42,927 nt of DNA. Origin: Propionibacteriaceae bacterium. GTDB lineage: Bacteria > Actinomycetota > Actinomycetes > Propionibacteriales > Propionibacteriaceae. Both the position numbers and the translations under genes were made by a program. The notes under the pieces were generated by a model, which worked only from the letters and a program-made list of their open reading frames with translations, was not told where the DNA came from and did no database searches. This document shows, piece after piece, positions 8,843 to 17,536 of the stretch. The stretch is taken from NCBI GenBank assembly GCA_020846255.1, contig JADLEH010000104.1, forward strand, positions 1 through 42,927, in the 5' to 3' direction. Position 1 is the stretch's first letter, and each line of letters opens with the position of its first letter.

Positions 8843-10390
8843 ATGATCCGAGCCCACCTAACCGTCGACCCGCACTTCGTGGTCGGGCCGATCGATCGAA
8901 GGCTGTTCGGATCGTTCGTGGAGCATCTGGGCCGGTGCGTCTATGACGGCATCCATGAGCCGGGGCATCCGGCAGCCGACGGGGACGGCTGGCGCACGGA
9001 TGTCCTGGAGCTGGTCCGCGAGCTCGGCGTCACGACGATCAGGTACCCGGGCGGCAACTTCGTCTCCGGCTACCGCTGGGAGGACGGGGTCGGTCCGGTG
9101 GCGCAGCGCCCGCGTCGGCTCGACCTGGCCTGGCACTCGACGGAGGCCAACCTGGTCGGGCTGGATGAGTTCGCCTGCTGGACCCGGAAGGTCGGCGCTG
9201 AATTGATGTACGCGGTCAACCTCGGCACCCGCGGGCTGCAGGAGGCCCTTGACGTCCTCGAGTACGCCAACATCGGGTCCGGGACCGCGCTGTCGGACCA
9301 GCGGATCCGGAACGGGGCAACCGATCCGCACGGGATCCGGATGTGGTGCCTCGGCAATGAGATGGACGGTCCCTGGCAGCTCGGCCAAGGCAGCGCCGAG
9401 GACTACGGCCGGCTGGCAGCCAAGACCGCCCGCGCGATGCGGCAGATCGACCCGGGTCTCGAACTGGTTGCCTGTGGCAGCTCGAGCGCCGAGATGCCCA
9501 CCTTCGGCAGCTGGGACCGCACGGTCCTTGAGGAGACCTACGACGAGGTGGACTACCTCTCCTGCCACGCCTACTACGAGCCGGTCGACGGCGACCTCGG
9601 CAGCTTCCTCGCCTCAGCCGTGAGCATGGACCGGTTCATCGACTCGGTGGTCGCGACCGCCGACCACGTCAAGGCCGCGCGTCGCAGCGAGAAGTCCATG
9701 GCCATCTCCTTCGACGAGTGGAACGTCTGGTACAAGTCGCGCTACGACCAGGTCGACCGGATAACCGATCCGGCCGACTGGCCGGTGGCGCCTCGCCTGC
9801 TCGAGGACACCTACTCGGTGCTGGACGCCGTGGTGTTCGGCAACCTCCTGATCTCCCTGATCCGGCACGCCGACCGGGTGAAGGCTGCGAGCCTTGCGCA
9901 ACTGGTCAACGTCATCGCGCCGATCATGACCGAGCCGGGGGGGCCGGCGTGGCGACAGACCACGTTCCACCCGTTCGCGCTGGCGTCCAGGCTGGCACAA
10001 GGGGTCGCCCTGGAGCTCAAGCTCGACTGCCCCACCTACCGAACCGCCGCCTACGGCGAGGTCCCGGTCGTCGACGCCGTGGCCACCTACGAGGAGAGTG
10101 ACGGGTCAACAGCGATCTTCCTCGTGAACCGGAGCCAGGACGGCCCGGCGACCGTGGAACTGGACACCCGCGCCCTCGGGCCGGTGAGCCCGGGACTGGC
10201 ACGCACGCTGAGTGACCCAGACATCCACGCCGCCAACACTCTTGCCGATCCGCTCCGGGTCGGCCTGCAGGACAACACCTCGCTCGAAGTCCGCAACGGG
10301 CAGCTCCAGATCACCCTGCCGGCGGTGTCCTGGACGGCGCTGACGCTGCACCCGTACGGGACCGTCACTGATCTACCTGAGAGGAACTGA
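8843..10390 (+). CDS. abfA: alpha-L-arabinofuranosidase, GH51, cytosolic
   Basis: GGNFVSGYRWEDGVGP, MWCLGNEMDGPWQLG acid/base region, SFDEWNVWY nucleophile region; no signal peptide. Confidence 0.93.
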   Translation: MIRAHLTVDPHFVVGPIDRRLFGSFVEHLGRCVYDGIHEPGHPAADGDGWRTDVLELVRELGVTTIRYPGGNFVSGYRWEDGVGPVAQRPRRLDLAWHSTEANLVGLDEFACWTRKVGAELMYAVNLGTRGLQEALDVLEYANIGSGTALSDQRIRNGATDPHGIRMWCLGNEMDGPWQLGQGSAEDYGRLAAKTARAMRQIDPGLELVACGSSSAEMPTFGSWDRTVLEETYDEVDYLSCHAYYEPVDGDLGSFLASAVSMDRFIDSVVATADHVKAARRSEKSMAISFDEWNVWYKSRYDQVDRITDPADWPVAPRLLEDTYSVLDAVVFGNLLISLIRHADRVKAASLAQLVNVIAPIMTEPGGPAWRQTTFHPFALASRLAQGVALELKLDCPTYRTAAYGEVPVVDAVATYEESDGSTAIFLVNRSQDGPATVELDTRALGPVSPGLARTLSDPDIHAANTLADPLRVGLQDNTSLEVRNGQLQITLPAVSWTALTLHPYGTVTDLPERN

Positions 10391-10391
10391 C

Positions 10392-11948
10392 ATGGCCTTC
10401 ACCGAACCGGCTGCCCCGGCTGCCCAGAGCGCTGCCCGGCTGCGGCGGCTGCGCTACCTGGTGGACAACGAGTGGCGGGAGTCGAGGACGGCGACGTACA
10501 TGCCGGTGATGAACCCGTCGACGGGGGAGCAGATCGCGGAAGCGCCGTGCTGTACCCAGGGCGAGGTGGACTCGGCTGTGGCGGCGGCCGCTCGTGCGTT
10601 CCCGGCCTGGGCGGCGACTCCGCTGCCGCAGCGGATCCAGTTGATGTTCCGGTTCAAGCAGCTTCTCGACGAGCACCTGGACGAGTTGAGCGTCCTGCTC
10701 GCCACCGAGATGGGGAAGGTGCTGGCAGAGGCCCGCGGTGACGTGTTGAAGGCGATCGAGGTCGTCGAGTGCGCCTGCTCGACGCACTACCTGATGCAGG
10801 GCGACACCACGATGAACATCTCCCGTGGGTACGACACCACGACCTATCGGGAGCCGTTGGGTGTGTTCGCCGGCATTGCGCCGTACAACTTCCCGGCGAT
10901 GATCCCGATGGGCTGGATGCTGCCGTTCTGCATCACGACCGGCAACACGTTCGTGCTGAAGGCCGCTTCGATGGTGCCGCAGACGTCGATGCGGATGATG
11001 GAGTTGCTGATCGAGGCCGGCCTGCCGAAGGGTGTGGCGAACCTGGTCACCTGTTCCCGGGTGGAGGCGGACAGCCTGCTGGTGAACCCGGCCGTGAGGG
11101 GGATCACGTTCGTTGGTTCGACCGCTGTGGGCAAGCACATCTACCAGACCGCCGCCGGTGCCGGTAAGCGGGTGCAGGCGCTCACCGAGGCCAAGAACCA
11201 CGCGCTGATCCTGGAGGACGCGGTGCTGGAGCGTTCGGTGGCCGGCATCATCAACTCCACCTACGGCTGCGCCGGTCAGCGCTGCATGGCCCTGCCGGTG
11301 GTCTGCGTGCAGGATTCCATCGCAGACGAGGTCGTGGAAATGCTCGCCGGCATGGCGGCCAGGTTGAAGCTCGGCCCGGCCTACCTGCCCGACAGCCAGC
11401 TCGGGCCGGTGATCACGGCCAAGCACCGCGACTTCGTGACCTCAGGGATCGAGCGTGGCGTCGCCGAGGGTGGCGAGCTGGTGCTCGACGGCCGCGGTGC
11501 CAGCGTCGCCGGCTACGAGGGTGGCTACTGGATGGGCCCGTCGATCATCGACCACGTCGGACCCGACAACTGGGCCGGCACCTACGAGATCTTCGGCCCG
11601 GTGACCTCGATCAAGCGGGTTGCCGACTTCGAGGAGGGGATCAACGTGATGAACGCCAACCCCTTCGCCAACGGCTCCTGCATCTACACCAGCTCCGGCT
11701 ACTACGCCCGCGAGTTCGCCAGCCGATCCCACGCCGGCATGGTCGGCATCAACGTCGGCATCCCGGTGCCGTTCTCCACCTTCCCGTTCACCGGCCACAA
11801 GGAGTCCTTCTTCGGCGACCTGCACGCCATGGGCAAGGACGGCGTCGCGTTCTTCACCGAGACCAAGGCAGTCACCGCCACCTGGTTCACCGACGAGCAC
11901 CGCCACCAGAAGGTCGGCACCTGGGACGGCATGACCACCCGTCACTGA
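10392..11948 (+). CDS. mmsA: CoA-acylating methylmalonate-semialdehyde dehydrogenase
   Basis: ALDH fold with YGCAGQRCMALPVVV, MNISRGYDTTTYREPLGVFAGIAPYNFPAMIPMGW and FPFTGHKESFFGDLHAMGKDGVAFFTETK, typical of MMSDH/IolA. Confidence 0.93.
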   Translation: MAFTEPAAPAAQSAARLRRLRYLVDNEWRESRTATYMPVMNPSTGEQIAEAPCCTQGEVDSAVAAAARAFPAWAATPLPQRIQLMFRFKQLLDEHLDELSVLLATEMGKVLAEARGDVLKAIEVVECACSTHYLMQGDTTMNISRGYDTTTYREPLGVFAGIAPYNFPAMIPMGWMLPFCITTGNTFVLKAASMVPQTSMRMMELLIEAGLPKGVANLVTCSRVEADSLLVNPAVRGITFVGSTAVGKHIYQTAAGAGKRVQALTEAKNHALILEDAVLERSVAGIINSTYGCAGQRCMALPVVCVQDSIADEVVEMLAGMAARLKLGPAYLPDSQLGPVITAKHRDFVTSGIERGVAEGGELVLDGRGASVAGYEGGYWMGPSIIDHVGPDNWAGTYEIFGPVTSIKRVADFEEGINVMNANPFANGSCIYTSSGYYAREFASRSHAGMVGINVGIPVPFSTFPFTGHKESFFGDLHAMGKDGVAFFTETKAVTATWFTDEHRHQKVGTWDGMTTRH

Positions 11949-11958
11949 ACTGTGCCGT

Positions 11959-11980
11959 GGCCCGGCTGGATCGCCGGGCC
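11959..11980. terminator. hairpin terminator candidate after mmsA
   Basis: GGCCCGGC-TGGATC-GCCGGGCC, 8-bp perfect stem 11 nt after the stop codon; no T-tract. Confidence 0.55.
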
Positions 11981-12192
11981 GCGGTTCCCGGGTCGCAGTG
12001 GTCGCCGAGCCCGGTGCCCAGCTGCGCGAGGATCGCGTCCAGGTCGTCCCCGGTCAGCGATCCCGGCGACGTCAGGGCCGGGCTTGCGCCGCAATGGAGA
12101 TCATTTGGTTGAATGCCCGTCCCAGAGGTCCGCCGGACCCCGTGCGCGCCTACCCTGATCGGATCCAGATCCGCCCGTCGGAGGGGAATGCC

Positions 12193-13083
12193 ATGAGAAG
12201 CCGTCTCGCAGCTTTCGCAGTCACAGCGCTGGTCCTGACCCTCGGCCTGCCGGCCGCCGGGGCCCAGGCCAGACCGTTCCCTCCCGCTCCACCCAACTAC
12301 CTGGCGGCGGGGGACTCGATCACCCAGGGCCTCGGGGTGACGCCGGTCCACAGCTACCCGAGCCTCGTGGACGCCCGGAGCCGGCACCTCACCCTGGCGG
12401 CCAACCTGGCCGTCAAGGGAGCGACCGTCGCCGACGTGGCCACCCAGCTGGGCACCTTCGCCGCCGCCGATCCGGCAGCCGCGGCGAGGATCACCAGGAT
12501 CTCCCTCACCGTCGGGGCCAATGACGTCGGCTGGGTGCAGGCCCTGCTGACCTGCCTCAATCTCCCGGTCGGCGTCCAGTGCGCCGAGCTGGTCGATCCC
12601 GCCAGCCAGCTGAAGGTCAAGGACCTCGTCGACGCCGGCCTCGGCGGGCTGGCCGTGAGCCTGCCGGCACTGCTGGACGGCATCGGGACGATGTTCCCCA
12701 ACGCCAGGGTCTATGTGGGCAGCTACTACGAGCTGTTCGGCTCAAGGCATCGGGAGTGCGTGGTCGTGCCGGCATCCGGGGTATCGCCCGGCTACTCGAT
12801 CAGCCTGGTCAACAAGACCTGGTACAACCAGACGACCCGCCGCCTCAACGCCGTCATCAGGGACGCCGTCCGGGCTGCCGACGCCACCCCGGTTGGAACA
12901 CCGGTCCGGTTCGTCAACGTCGCGCCAAGGTTCAACGGGCACGGCTTCTGCGATTCCGCGCGTCGGTGGGTGATCGGCCCGCAGGACCTCCTGACCGGGA
13001 GCTCCCTGGATGCGGTGGCCCACCCCAACGCCAGGGGACAGCGCGCCTACGCGACGGCGTTCGCAGCCAAGGGCGTGCGCTGA
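12193..13083 (+). CDS. secreted SGNH/GDSL-type hydrolase
   Basis: Signal peptide; AAGDSITQG block, TVGANDVGW block, DAVAHPNARGQRAYA catalytic D..H block. Confidence 0.85.
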   Translation: MRSRLAAFAVTALVLTLGLPAAGAQARPFPPAPPNYLAAGDSITQGLGVTPVHSYPSLVDARSRHLTLAANLAVKGATVADVATQLGTFAAADPAAAARITRISLTVGANDVGWVQALLTCLNLPVGVQCAELVDPASQLKVKDLVDAGLGGLAVSLPALLDGIGTMFPNARVYVGSYYELFGSRHRECVVVPASGVSPGYSISLVNKTWYNQTTRRLNAVIRDAVRAADATPVGTPVRFVNVAPRFNGHGFCDSARRWVIGPQDLLTGSSLDAVAHPNARGQRAYATAFAAKGVR

Positions 13084-13089
13084 CCGGGT

Positions 13090-13126
13090 GGCCGCAAGAA
13101 AGGGGACAGTCCCCTTTCCTGCGGCC
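13090..13126. repeat. long hairpin / REP-like element or terminator
   Basis: GGCCGCAAGAAAGGGGAC-A-GTCCCCTTTCCTGCGGCC, 18-bp arms with one mismatch. Confidence 0.6.
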
Positions 13127-13192
13127 TGGCTGGTGACATGAAAAGGCGTCTGTCCCCGTGCTTGCGGCTTCGCTCGCGTCAGCGAGCGCGCC

Positions 13193-13489
13193 TCAGATGT
13201 TGCGGGGCGGCTGGCCCTCGGTCGGTGAACCGAGCGCGCTCGACATCGGATCGGTCTGGTCGCTATCGATCAGGCTGTCGTCGCGGTACCCGGTGCCGGT
13301 GAGGCCGTGCTCCAGCCGGTTCTGGTTTCCGCCCTCGGGAAGGTCCTCGCCGTCGAACTCGTCGTCGGCCACGTCCCGGTCGCCGAGGCCGTGGGCCAGC
13401 GGGTCGCGGTAGACCTCTTCGCGGTCCGTGGTCTGGTCCTCCTGCGTGTTCGGGGCGCCAAGTCCGTAATCGTTCACTGAGTCTGACAT
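13193..13489 (-). CDS. small acidic DUF5709-like protein
   Basis: MSDSVNDYGLGAPNTQEDQTTDREEVYRDPLAHGLGDRDVADDEFDGEDLPEGGNQNRLEHGLTGTGYRDDSL...; RBS aaggagg upstream. Confidence 0.65.
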   Translation of the reverse strand: MSDSVNDYGLGAPNTQEDQTTDREEVYRDPLAHGLGDRDVADDEFDGEDLPEGGNQNRLEHGLTGTGYRDDSLIDSDQTDPMSSALGSPTEGQPPRNI

Positions 13490-13525
13490 TTCGTCCTCCT
13501 TCACTTCCTGGCCTGACTCAAACAA

Positions 13526-13550
13526 GTACCCGGAAGTGGACGGCCAAAAC
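13526..13550 (-). promoter_or_regulatory. putative SigB/SigF-type promoter (GTTT-N15-GGGTAC)
   Basis: Minus-strand GGGTTTTGGCCGTCCACTTCCGGGTAC, 37 bp upstream of the DUF5709 start. Confidence 0.6.
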
Positions 13551-13564
13551 CCGTGCGGTTCGGC

Positions 13565-15025
13565 TCAGGGGACGTCGGTCGCGACCTCGACCGGCGCCGG
13601 TGGCGTCCAGGCATCGGCCTTGGCAACGTCGGCATCCAGCGCGCCGACCCCGTCGCCGGGGATCCCGGCGTTGCTGGTGTACTGCCAGATCGACCAGCCG
13701 CCGTGGTCCACCCAGGGGCCGACCTTCGGCAGCGAGTCCGGGATGCGTCCGTTGTTGGTTCCCCACGAAGCCACCCAGAGCCGGGCGATCCCGGCGACGT
13801 CGGTCCAGACGAACCGGCCGGCGGACTCCCGCGCCGCGGCATTCGCGCTCATGTAGACGTACAGGTTGGGCTGGTAGCCGTCGCTGGTCAGCAGGTCCTT
13901 CACTGTGGTGAGGAACTCGGTCGCCTCGGTCGGGTTCCAGGCCCGCAGCGTCCGCTTGTACGTCTTGCCCTTGTAGGTCTTGGTCCAGGCGCGACCGGCC
14001 TCGATGTCGAGCACGAGCGGGTCGGTGCTGGCCCTGGTGTAGTTGCCGTAGCGCTTCAGCCACTTGACGAACTGCCGGGCGGAGTCGGCCGGCGTGTAGT
14101 CGCCGGAGAAGAGGTTCTTCGGCGTGGTGTCGATGGAGGTCACCCAGCCGTTGAACCAGTAGTGGCCCAGCGACAACCCGACGCCCTGCGCCGCGTCCGC
14201 GAAACCGCGGTAGGCGCAGTCCATGGTCACCGGCACACTGCCGGTCCTGCCCGACCGGTTGGTGCAGGCGCTGGTGTACAGCTGCTTGATCGGACGTGCG
14301 CCGCTGCCGTTGCGCAGCAGTGCGAACCCGTCGGCTCCGGCCCAGGCAGCGATCGCCTTCAGCTTCACCTTCTGGCTCGGGGTGTGCTGGTAGGCCGAGA
14401 GGTCGACGCCCTGGGTGAGGCCGGTGAGCGCGAAGGCCGCCTCGGCGTCCTTGGCCGGAGTCCGCGTCGGGGACAGCACGGTCAGCTTCGCCGTCGCTGA
14501 GACGACCTTGCCGCCCTCGCCGGTCACGATGACCCGGAACCTGGTCCCGTTGGCCCACTTGCTGGCCCGCGCGGTGTAGCGCGCCGACCTTGCGCCGGAA
14601 ATGGTCTTCCAGGACCCGGAAGCGGAGCGGTGCTGCCACACGTAGCGCAGCTTCGAGCCGTCCACCACCACGACGAACGTCTTGCTGGTGCGCGTCCCGA
14701 AACGGCCGATCGCTGCGTCCTCGAGGTCGGAGGTGATCAACGGCGGCGTGGCGGCTTCGCTGCGGGGAGCTGACGCGGCCGAGAACCGCTGTGACGTCCC
14801 GCTGCCCAGCTCGGCAGCCATGCCCGGCCGGCCGGACAAATCGACTGCGGCGACAGAAGCCGGGGCGCCCGCCGCCAGCGGCGCCCGATCAGGCACCGTG
14901 ACCAGGCCCACGACCAGGACCGCCGTCCCGATGGCCGCCAGGGACTTCGCCAGGAGCTTCGATGCTGCAGTCAACGTCTCGGTGCTTTCGTTCGGCTGGG
15001 TACTCAGCCCGCGGGCCGTGTTCAT
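13565..15025 (-). CDS. secreted/membrane-anchored GH25 lysozyme-like protein with N-terminal Ig-like domain
   Basis: N-terminal hydrophobic segment; QGVDLSAYQH, DPLVLDIEAGR, LWVASWG, WSIWQYTSNAGIPGDGVGALDADVA motifs. Confidence 0.8.
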   Translation of the reverse strand: MNTARGLSTQPNESTETLTAASKLLAKSLAAIGTAVLVVGLVTVPDRAPLAAGAPASVAAVDLSGRPGMAAELGSGTSQRFSAASAPRSEAATPPLITSDLEDAAIGRFGTRTSKTFVVVVDGSKLRYVWQHRSASGSWKTISGARSARYTARASKWANGTRFRVIVTGEGGKVVSATAKLTVLSPTRTPAKDAEAAFALTGLTQGVDLSAYQHTPSQKVKLKAIAAWAGADGFALLRNGSGARPIKQLYTSACTNRSGRTGSVPVTMDCAYRGFADAAQGVGLSLGHYWFNGWVTSIDTTPKNLFSGDYTPADSARQFVKWLKRYGNYTRASTDPLVLDIEAGRAWTKTYKGKTYKRTLRAWNPTEATEFLTTVKDLLTSDGYQPNLYVYMSANAAARESAGRFVWTDVAGIARLWVASWGTNNGRIPDSLPKVGPWVDHGGWSIWQYTSNAGIPGDGVGALDADVAKADAWTPPAPVEVATDVP

Positions 15026-15135
15026 GGTAACCCGGGGCCGCAGCGGGGGACCCGGCAGCAGCCGGGTTGCCGCTCGCCGGGCGCAGGACGAGACTTGGCC
15101 TGGCGGCGCCCGGCCGCAGAACCCGAGGAGCTTGA

Positions 15136-16164
15136 GTGGCTGACGTCGCCGACAACCGTGTGGCCGTGTACATCGACTTCGACAACATCGTGATCTCGAG
15201 GTACAACCAGTTGTACGGGCGCGGGGCCTTCCAGGCTGACCGGGTGCGGCAGGTGGTGACCACCGACGCGACGGCAGAGCCGGCGGTGGTCGAGCGGATC
15301 GCAGCAGCCACTGTCGACATCGGCGCGATCCTCGACTACGCCTCCTCCTTCGGCTCGATCGTGATCAGCCGCGCCTACGCCGACTGGTCGCAGCCCATCA
15401 ACGCCGGCTACCGCCGGCAGCTGATCGACCGCGCCATCGACCTCACCCAGATGTTCCCGCTGTCAGCCACCAAGAACGGTGCCGACATCCGGCTGGCGAT
15501 CGACGTAGTCGAGGACATGTTCCGCCTCGGCGATGTCACCCACGTCGTCCTCGTCGCCGGCGACTCCGACTACGTCGCCCTCGCCCAGCGCGTCAAGCGG
15601 CTCGGCCGCTTCATCGTCGCCGTCGGGGTGGCCGGCGCCACCAGCAAGTCCCTGCCGGCGGCCTGCAACGACTTCAGCCTCTACGACGACCTGCCCGGCA
15701 TCGGCGAGGACGGCGAGTCCGACCACGTCGAGGTGGCGCAGCCGGCCGCGGTGCTGGGCGCAACGGTGGGCGCCACCGGGGCGGCAAGGGCGAAGGCGAC
15801 CGAGAAGAAGAAGGCGACCTCCCGGCGGGCGCCGGTGAAGGAGCAGCAGGCGGCGATCGAAGCGGACGGCCAGGGCGCAGCTGAGGAGCCCGGCGCCGGG
15901 GAGCCTGCCGTGAAGCTGTCGCCCCGCGCCGCCACCACCCTCCTGCGGCGTGCCCTCGAACTGGGCCACGACAAGTCCGGTGACGACGACTGGCTGAACG
16001 CCTCGGTCGTGAAGCAGCAGATCAAGCGGCTCGACCCGTCCTTCCACGAGAAGACCCTCGGCTACAGCTCGTTCAGCGACTTCCTGAAGTCACGCTCCAA
16101 CGTCGCCGAACTCGAGAAGGCCTCCAACGGGCAGAAGGTGCGGTTGCGGCCGAAGACCGGCTAG
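15136..16164 (+). CDS. NYN-domain (LabA/PIN-like) ribonuclease-type protein with C-terminal OST-HTH/LOTUS domain
   Basis: VAVYIDFDNIVISRYNQLYG, LIDRAIDLTQMFPLSATKNGADIRLAIDVVEDMFRLGDVTHVVLVAGDSDYVALAQRVKRLGRFIVAVG; C-terminal DDDWLNASVVKQQIKRLDPSFHEKTLGYSSFSDFLKS. Confidence 0.85.
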   Translation: MADVADNRVAVYIDFDNIVISRYNQLYGRGAFQADRVRQVVTTDATAEPAVVERIAAATVDIGAILDYASSFGSIVISRAYADWSQPINAGYRRQLIDRAIDLTQMFPLSATKNGADIRLAIDVVEDMFRLGDVTHVVLVAGDSDYVALAQRVKRLGRFIVAVGVAGATSKSLPAACNDFSLYDDLPGIGEDGESDHVEVAQPAAVLGATVGATGAARAKATEKKKATSRRAPVKEQQAAIEADGQGAAEEPGAGEPAVKLSPRAATTLLRRALELGHDKSGDDDWLNASVVKQQIKRLDPSFHEKTLGYSSFSDFLKSRSNVAELEKASNGQKVRLRPKTG

Positions 16165-16174
16165 CGGAGGCTGC

Positions 16175-16414
16175 TCAGCCGGCCCGGGCCTGCGGGTCCG
16201 GACCCGTTCCCGGGAGCAGGGTGCGCGTGAGTTCGCCGATCAGCGCGGCGACGTCCTCTGGGGCCAGCCGGACGGTGGCGAGGCAGGTGCTGTCCTGCCA
16301 GACCGACAGGACCACGCGTCGCGTCTCCGGGTGCCGGGCAATCCGGAGGGTGCGACCGGCCCGGTCCTTCCCGGCCAGGGTCGCGCCGTCCCGCGGCAAC
16401 GGCGACACCGTCAT
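16175..16414 (-). CDS. hypothetical protein
   Basis: 79-aa ORF MTVSPLPRDGATLAGKDRAGRTLRIARHPETRRVVLSVWQDSTCLATVRLAPEDVAALIGEL...; coding-like composition, fits gap. Confidence 0.5.
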   Translation of the reverse strand: MTVSPLPRDGATLAGKDRAGRTLRIARHPETRRVVLSVWQDSTCLATVRLAPEDVAALIGELTRTLLPGTGPDPQARAG

Positions 16415-16451
16415 GTCTTCAGCATGGCACCGGCCGCGGCGACAGGGAACC

Positions 16452-17396
16452 TCAGCTGGTGACCAGTACGTAGCCGACGAAGACGGCCACCGAGGCCAGG
16501 GCGTACACCGAGACCACGTTGGTGGCGTAGGTGGCGTCGTCCGGACGCGACCGCGGGATGAACAGCGGGATGATGAACGGCGGCGGGAGCACCATCAGGG
16601 TGAACAAGGCGTGGCTGTAGATCGGGGCGAGGCCGAGCAGCCCGTCGAACACCAGCCGGCCAAGGGCCAGCGCGAGGGCGACCGAAACGACGAGCCGGGT
16701 GAGCACCAGCGGCAGCGCCGAGCGCACCTCGCTCCAGCTGAGCCGGGCCCCGTAGCCGACGATCAGCAGCACCAGCGGCACGATCACCGCGGCCAGATAC
16801 TTCAGGGTGACCAGCACGGCCCCGCCGACCGGCCCCTCGCCGAGCTGGACGCCGAGGCCGGCGAAGTTGAGCGCAAGGCCGGCGACGATGGCGATGATGG
16901 TCGGCGAGGTGGCGAGGCTGCGGGCCGTCCGGGCCGCACTGCTGCGCTGCGAGCCCGCCGCCCGCAGCAGGGTGACGAAGATGAACCAGATGAAGACCTC
17001 GTGGCCGAGCGCGAGCACGCCGAGGGCCGGCAGTTCGCCCGCCCCGTACACGGCGGTGAACAGCGCGAAACCGATCATGCCCAGCTCGAACCCGGTGAAC
17101 AGGAACGGGGTGTAGACCGAGCCGCCGGTGAACCTGGCGTACAGGTGGCCGAGGCCGAGCATCCCGAGGCAGACCGCGAACACGATCCCGATCACCCACA
17201 GGTGCTGGGGCTCGAACCTCGTGCCGAGAAAGGTGGTGAACAGCACGGCCGGCAGGGAGACCGAGACGACCAGCTGCTTCAGCCCGGCCACCCCGGCGTC
17301 GTCCAGCACGCGGATGCGGCGCAGCAGCATGCCGAGCGCGATCAGCAGCAGGATCGGTACGACGCTGGTCACGACAGCGCTCAGGTCGGTCGGCAT
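16452..17396 (-). CDS. AEC (auxin efflux carrier) family transporter
   Basis: About 10 TM segments; LIALGMLLRRIRVLDDAGVAGLKQLVVSVSLPAVLFTTFLG. Confidence 0.85.
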   Translation of the reverse strand: MPTDLSAVVTSVVPILLLIALGMLLRRIRVLDDAGVAGLKQLVVSVSLPAVLFTTFLGTRFEPQHLWVIGIVFAVCLGMLGLGHLYARFTGGSVYTPFLFTGFELGMIGFALFTAVYGAGELPALGVLALGHEVFIWFIFVTLLRAAGSQRSSAARTARSLATSPTIIAIVAGLALNFAGLGVQLGEGPVGGAVLVTLKYLAAVIVPLVLLIVGYGARLSWSEVRSALPLVLTRLVVSVALALALGRLVFDGLLGLAPIYSHALFTLMVLPPPFIIPLFIPRSRPDDATYATNVVSVYALASVAVFVGYVLVTS

Positions 17397-17536
17397 CCGG
17401 TTCCCTCACTCGAACCGCTGGCCACCGGCTGGCGCGGCCGTCGTAGCTTAGCGATCCTGCGCCGCAGGCCTGGTCCGGAATCGCCTCCGGACACCGCACG
17501 GGATGACTAGCCTGCAGTCGAGGAGAGGAGACCCGG

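Noticed and set aside
15201-15216. GTACAAC-CA-GTTGTAC palindrome resembling the LacI operator
   Set aside because: Same half-sites but 2-bp longer spacing and located inside the NYN coding sequence (RYNQLYG codons), not near a promoter.
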